A stretch of DNA of 6,248 nucleotides from an uncultured Bacteroidales bacterium (GTDB taxonomy: Bacteria; Bacteroidota; Bacteroidia; Bacteroidales; UBA932). Under the pieces are notes generated by a model, which had not been told where the DNA came from, made no database searches, and saw only the letters and a program-made list of their open reading frames with translations. Shown here piece by piece: positions 4,584 through 6,248 of this stretch; position 1 is the first letter of the stretch; each line of letters begins with the position of its first letter. The stretch lies in assembly GCA_902488725.1 (NCBI GenBank), contig CABTXO010000112.1:1-6248 (forward strand), written 5' to 3'. The position numbers and the translations under genes are program-made.

Positions 4584-6104
4584 ATGGCGAATCCTCTGAA
4601 ACAGTTGGCCGGCGAGACCGCAGTCTACGGACTCAGCACCATCCTTGCCCGGATCATCAACTTCCTGTTCGTTCCGATCTACACCCGGATCCTCAGCACT
4701 TCCGACTACGGAGTCGTGACCGAGTTCCTGGCGTACATCGCCGTGCTGCAGGTAGTCCTCGTGCTCGGCCTGGAGACCGGCTGCTTCCGTTTCGCCAACA
4801 AGGAAGGCGCCGACCCGCGGTCGGTCTATTCCAACGCCTTCGTCACCGTCTTCGGCCTGAACGCCCTCTTCCTGGCAGCTCTGCTCTTGTTCGCCCGTCC
4901 GATCGCCGCAGCCCTCGGCTATGCCGGCTTCGCATCCGTGGTCCTGTACATCGGCGGCATTCTGCTGCTGGATTCCGTTACGGCGATCCTCTTCGCCAAG
5001 CTCCGCCAGGAACACAAGGCCCTCAAGTTCGCCATCATCAAGACGGCGAAAATCCTGACGGAGACCCTCGCCAACCTCTACCTGTTCCTGGTGTTCCCGA
5101 AGCATCCCGTAGCCTTTCTGGAGCGTTTCGTGTCCGCCGCGCCGGACTTCTCCTATCCGATCTTCGCGATCTTCGTGAGCAGCGTCGTCTGCGCGGTCCT
5201 GATGCTGCCGGAACTGTCCCGGATGACGATGAAGCTGGACGGGAAGCTCCTGCGGAAGATGCTGGCCTACTCCATTCCGTTGATGGTCTCCACCCTGCCG
5301 GGCATCGCGAACGACTTCATGGACCGGGTGCTTTTCCGCTTCTTCGACACCGGCTCCGAGGCCTGGCGCTCCAGCCTGGGCATCTACCAGGCGGCCGTCA
5401 AGATCGCGATCATCATGAACCTGTTCATCCAGATGTTCCGCTACGCCGCCGAGCCCTTCTTCTTCCAGCGGGCCAAGGACAAGGGGTCCACGCAGCTGTA
5501 CGCCATCGTCATGGAATATTTCACCGCCTTCTGCGGGCTGATCTTCCTGGGGGTCATCCTCTACATCGACGTGCTGTCCCTGATCCTGGGGCGGGACTTC
5601 CGGGTCGGGATCGGAATCGTCCCCATCATGCTGCTGTCCTACATCCTGCTGGGCATGCTCTTCAACGTGTCCATGTGGTACAAACTCTCCGACAAGACCA
5701 AAATCGCCATCTGGATCACCCTGGCCGGCCTGCTCGTCACCACGGTCGTGAACATCGGCTTCATGCCGCGGTTTTCCTACTGGGCGGCCGCCTGGGGCCA
5801 TCTGGCCAGCTACGTGACGATGTTCGTGATCAGTGCGGTCCTCGGTGCGAAGTACTATCCGATCCCCTACAACTGGAAACGGATCCTGGGCCTGCTCGCC
5901 GTCATGCTCGCCGTCTACGGCCTCTCCATGGGCCTGGACAACCTCTTCTTCCGGGAGGCCCTGATCGGGAAAGCCTCCGCCGGCCCCATCCTCCTCAAAC
6001 TCCTGGTCCACACCATCCTCATCGCGGTGTATCTGGGAATATGCTGGCATGTCCTCCGCGGCCGCTACCGTCTCGCCATCAGCGCCGCCTCCCCGGCCGA
6101 ATAA
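4584..6104 (+). CDS. Oligosaccharide flippase (Wzx-like, MVF/MATE-type fold)
   Basis: This 506-residue inner-membrane protein has about 12-14 hydrophobic segments, the length and spacing of polysaccharide-biosynthesis flippases (Polysacc_synt family). These move undecaprenyl-linked oligosaccharides from the cytoplasmic to the periplasmic face for O-antigen, capsule or glycoprotein assembly. Typical features are the N-terminal GETAVYGLSTILARIINFLFVPIYTR region (residues 10-35, split here only for description) followed by DYGVV, the central AYSIPLMVSTLPGIANDFMDR (228-248), YQAAVKI (268-274), FRYAAEPFFF (285-294) and the later PIPYNWKRIL (427-434 region). Positive residues cluster in the cytoplasmic loops. 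ATG 4584 is the first in frame after the -7 box and gives the normal family N-terminus. No glycosyltransferase genes flank it, so it looks like a stand-alone housekeeping-type flippase rather than part of a visible capsule cluster, though the right side is cut off. The sugar substrate cannot be deduced. Confidence 0.92.
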   Translation: MANPLKQLAGETAVYGLSTILARIINFLFVPIYTRILSTSDYGVVTEFLAYIAVLQVVLVLGLETGCFRFANKEGADPRSVYSNAFVTVFGLNALFLAALLLFARPIAAALGYAGFASVVLYIGGILLLDSVTAILFAKLRQEHKALKFAIIKTAKILTETLANLYLFLVFPKHPVAFLERFVSAAPDFSYPIFAIFVSSVVCAVLMLPELSRMTMKLDGKLLRKMLAYSIPLMVSTLPGIANDFMDRVLFRFFDTGSEAWRSSLGIYQAAVKIAIIMNLFIQMFRYAAEPFFFQRAKDKGSTQLYAIVMEYFTAFCGLIFLGVILYIDVLSLILGRDFRVGIGIVPIMLLSYILLGMLFNVSMWYKLSDKTKIAIWITLAGLLVTTVVNIGFMPRFSYWAAAWGHLASYVTMFVISAVLGAKYYPIPYNWKRILGLLAVMLAVYGLSMGLDNLFFREALIGKASAGPILLKLLVHTILIAVYLGICWHVLRGRYRLAISAASPAE

Positions 6105-6108
6105 CGTA

Positions 6109-6127
6109 TTCCCGCATTCTTGCGGAA
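6109..6127 (+). terminator. Weak hairpin after the flippase stop
   Basis: CCGCA (6112-6116) and TGCGG (6121-6125) pair around a TTCT loop; TTC and GAA extend the stem past one bulged C. It begins 5 bases after the flippase stop, where a terminator is expected. There is no T tract after it, so it may only stabilise the 3' end or do nothing. Confidence 0.3.
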
Positions 6128-6132
6128 GGATA

Positions 6133-6248
6133 GCCACCCGAGGAGGAGCGCCGGGCGTCGATCCCGGGAAGACCCGCGGAAGGGGGGGAGGCCCCCGACC
6201 GAGCTACGCCCCCGGGCCCCCTTGAAAGGGGGGGGCCCCCGCCACCCG
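6133..6248. repeat. GC-rich hairpin block bounded by an 8-base direct repeat
   Basis: This non-coding right edge is dominated by G and C runs. It holds several short palindromes: CCCGGG (twice), GGGGG-AGG-CCCCC (6184-6196) and CCCCCT-TGAA-AGGGGG (6217-6232). GCCACCCG occurs at 6133-6140 and again as the last eight bases (6241-6248), 108 bp apart, so the edge may be the start of a second copy of the block. It could be a REP-like intergenic element, a structured RNA or a poorly resolved assembly end. I see no reading frame with protein-like composition in it. Confidence 0.4.

Noticed and set aside
4485..6137. 550-codon open frame on the minus strand opposite the flippase
   Set aside because: Its product is rich in Asp, Glu, Gln, Gly and His without domains or hydrophobic core, as expected for the reverse frame of a GC-rich membrane-protein gene.

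Overview
The window looks like chromosomal DNA from a GC-rich member of the Bacteroidales. Three things point there. The promoter-like sites fit the Bacteroidetes pattern (TTTG, about 18-20 bp, then TAnnTTTG), and genes lack clear Shine-Dalgarno sites. The exported proteins have Bacteroidetes-style lipoprotein or Sec signals. The protein families (secreted GH20 hexosaminidase, cyclophilin lipoprotein, short ChrA pair, Wzx-like flippase) are typical of gut Bacteroidales. I cannot name a genus from sequence alone; the high GC of the coding DNA would suit Alistipes-like or uncultured gut lineages.

Layout. On the minus strand at the left edge is the first part of a lipoprotein gene, with a well-formed promoter about 155 bp upstream and a hairpin in its leader. 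Next comes a decayed C-terminal piece of an IS3-family transposase (minus strand, about 339-566). From 655 rightwards all genes lie on the plus strand. Two short ChrA-type chromate transporter subunits overlap by 8 nt. They are followed by a secreted GH20 beta-N-acetylhexosaminidase and, 2 nt after its stop, a cyclophilin-type peptidyl-prolyl isomerase lipoprotein. An AT-rich gap (4360-4583) contains a palindrome, a near-consensus promoter, an 11-bp perfect-stem terminator with a T tract and a second -7-like box. A 506-residue polysaccharide flippase follows. The right edge (6133-6248) is a very GC-rich block of short hairpins, bounded by an 8-base direct repeat.

How the genes may work together. 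The two ChrA halves should form one membrane transporter. The hexosaminidase and isomerase are probably co-transcribed; the enzyme trims terminal GlcNAc/GalNAc from glycans in the periplasm or at the cell surface, and the isomerase helps fold envelope proteins. The flippase exports lipid-linked oligosaccharides and appears to be its own transcription unit behind the terminator.

The coding part is ordinary. The signals most worth a second look are the promoter-plus-terminator cassette at 4438-4554 (a possible RNA of about 80 nt, or an attenuator ahead of the flippase), the apparently leaderless start of the first chrA gene, and the GC-rich hairpin block at the right edge. I found no convincing new defence, toxin or mobile system.
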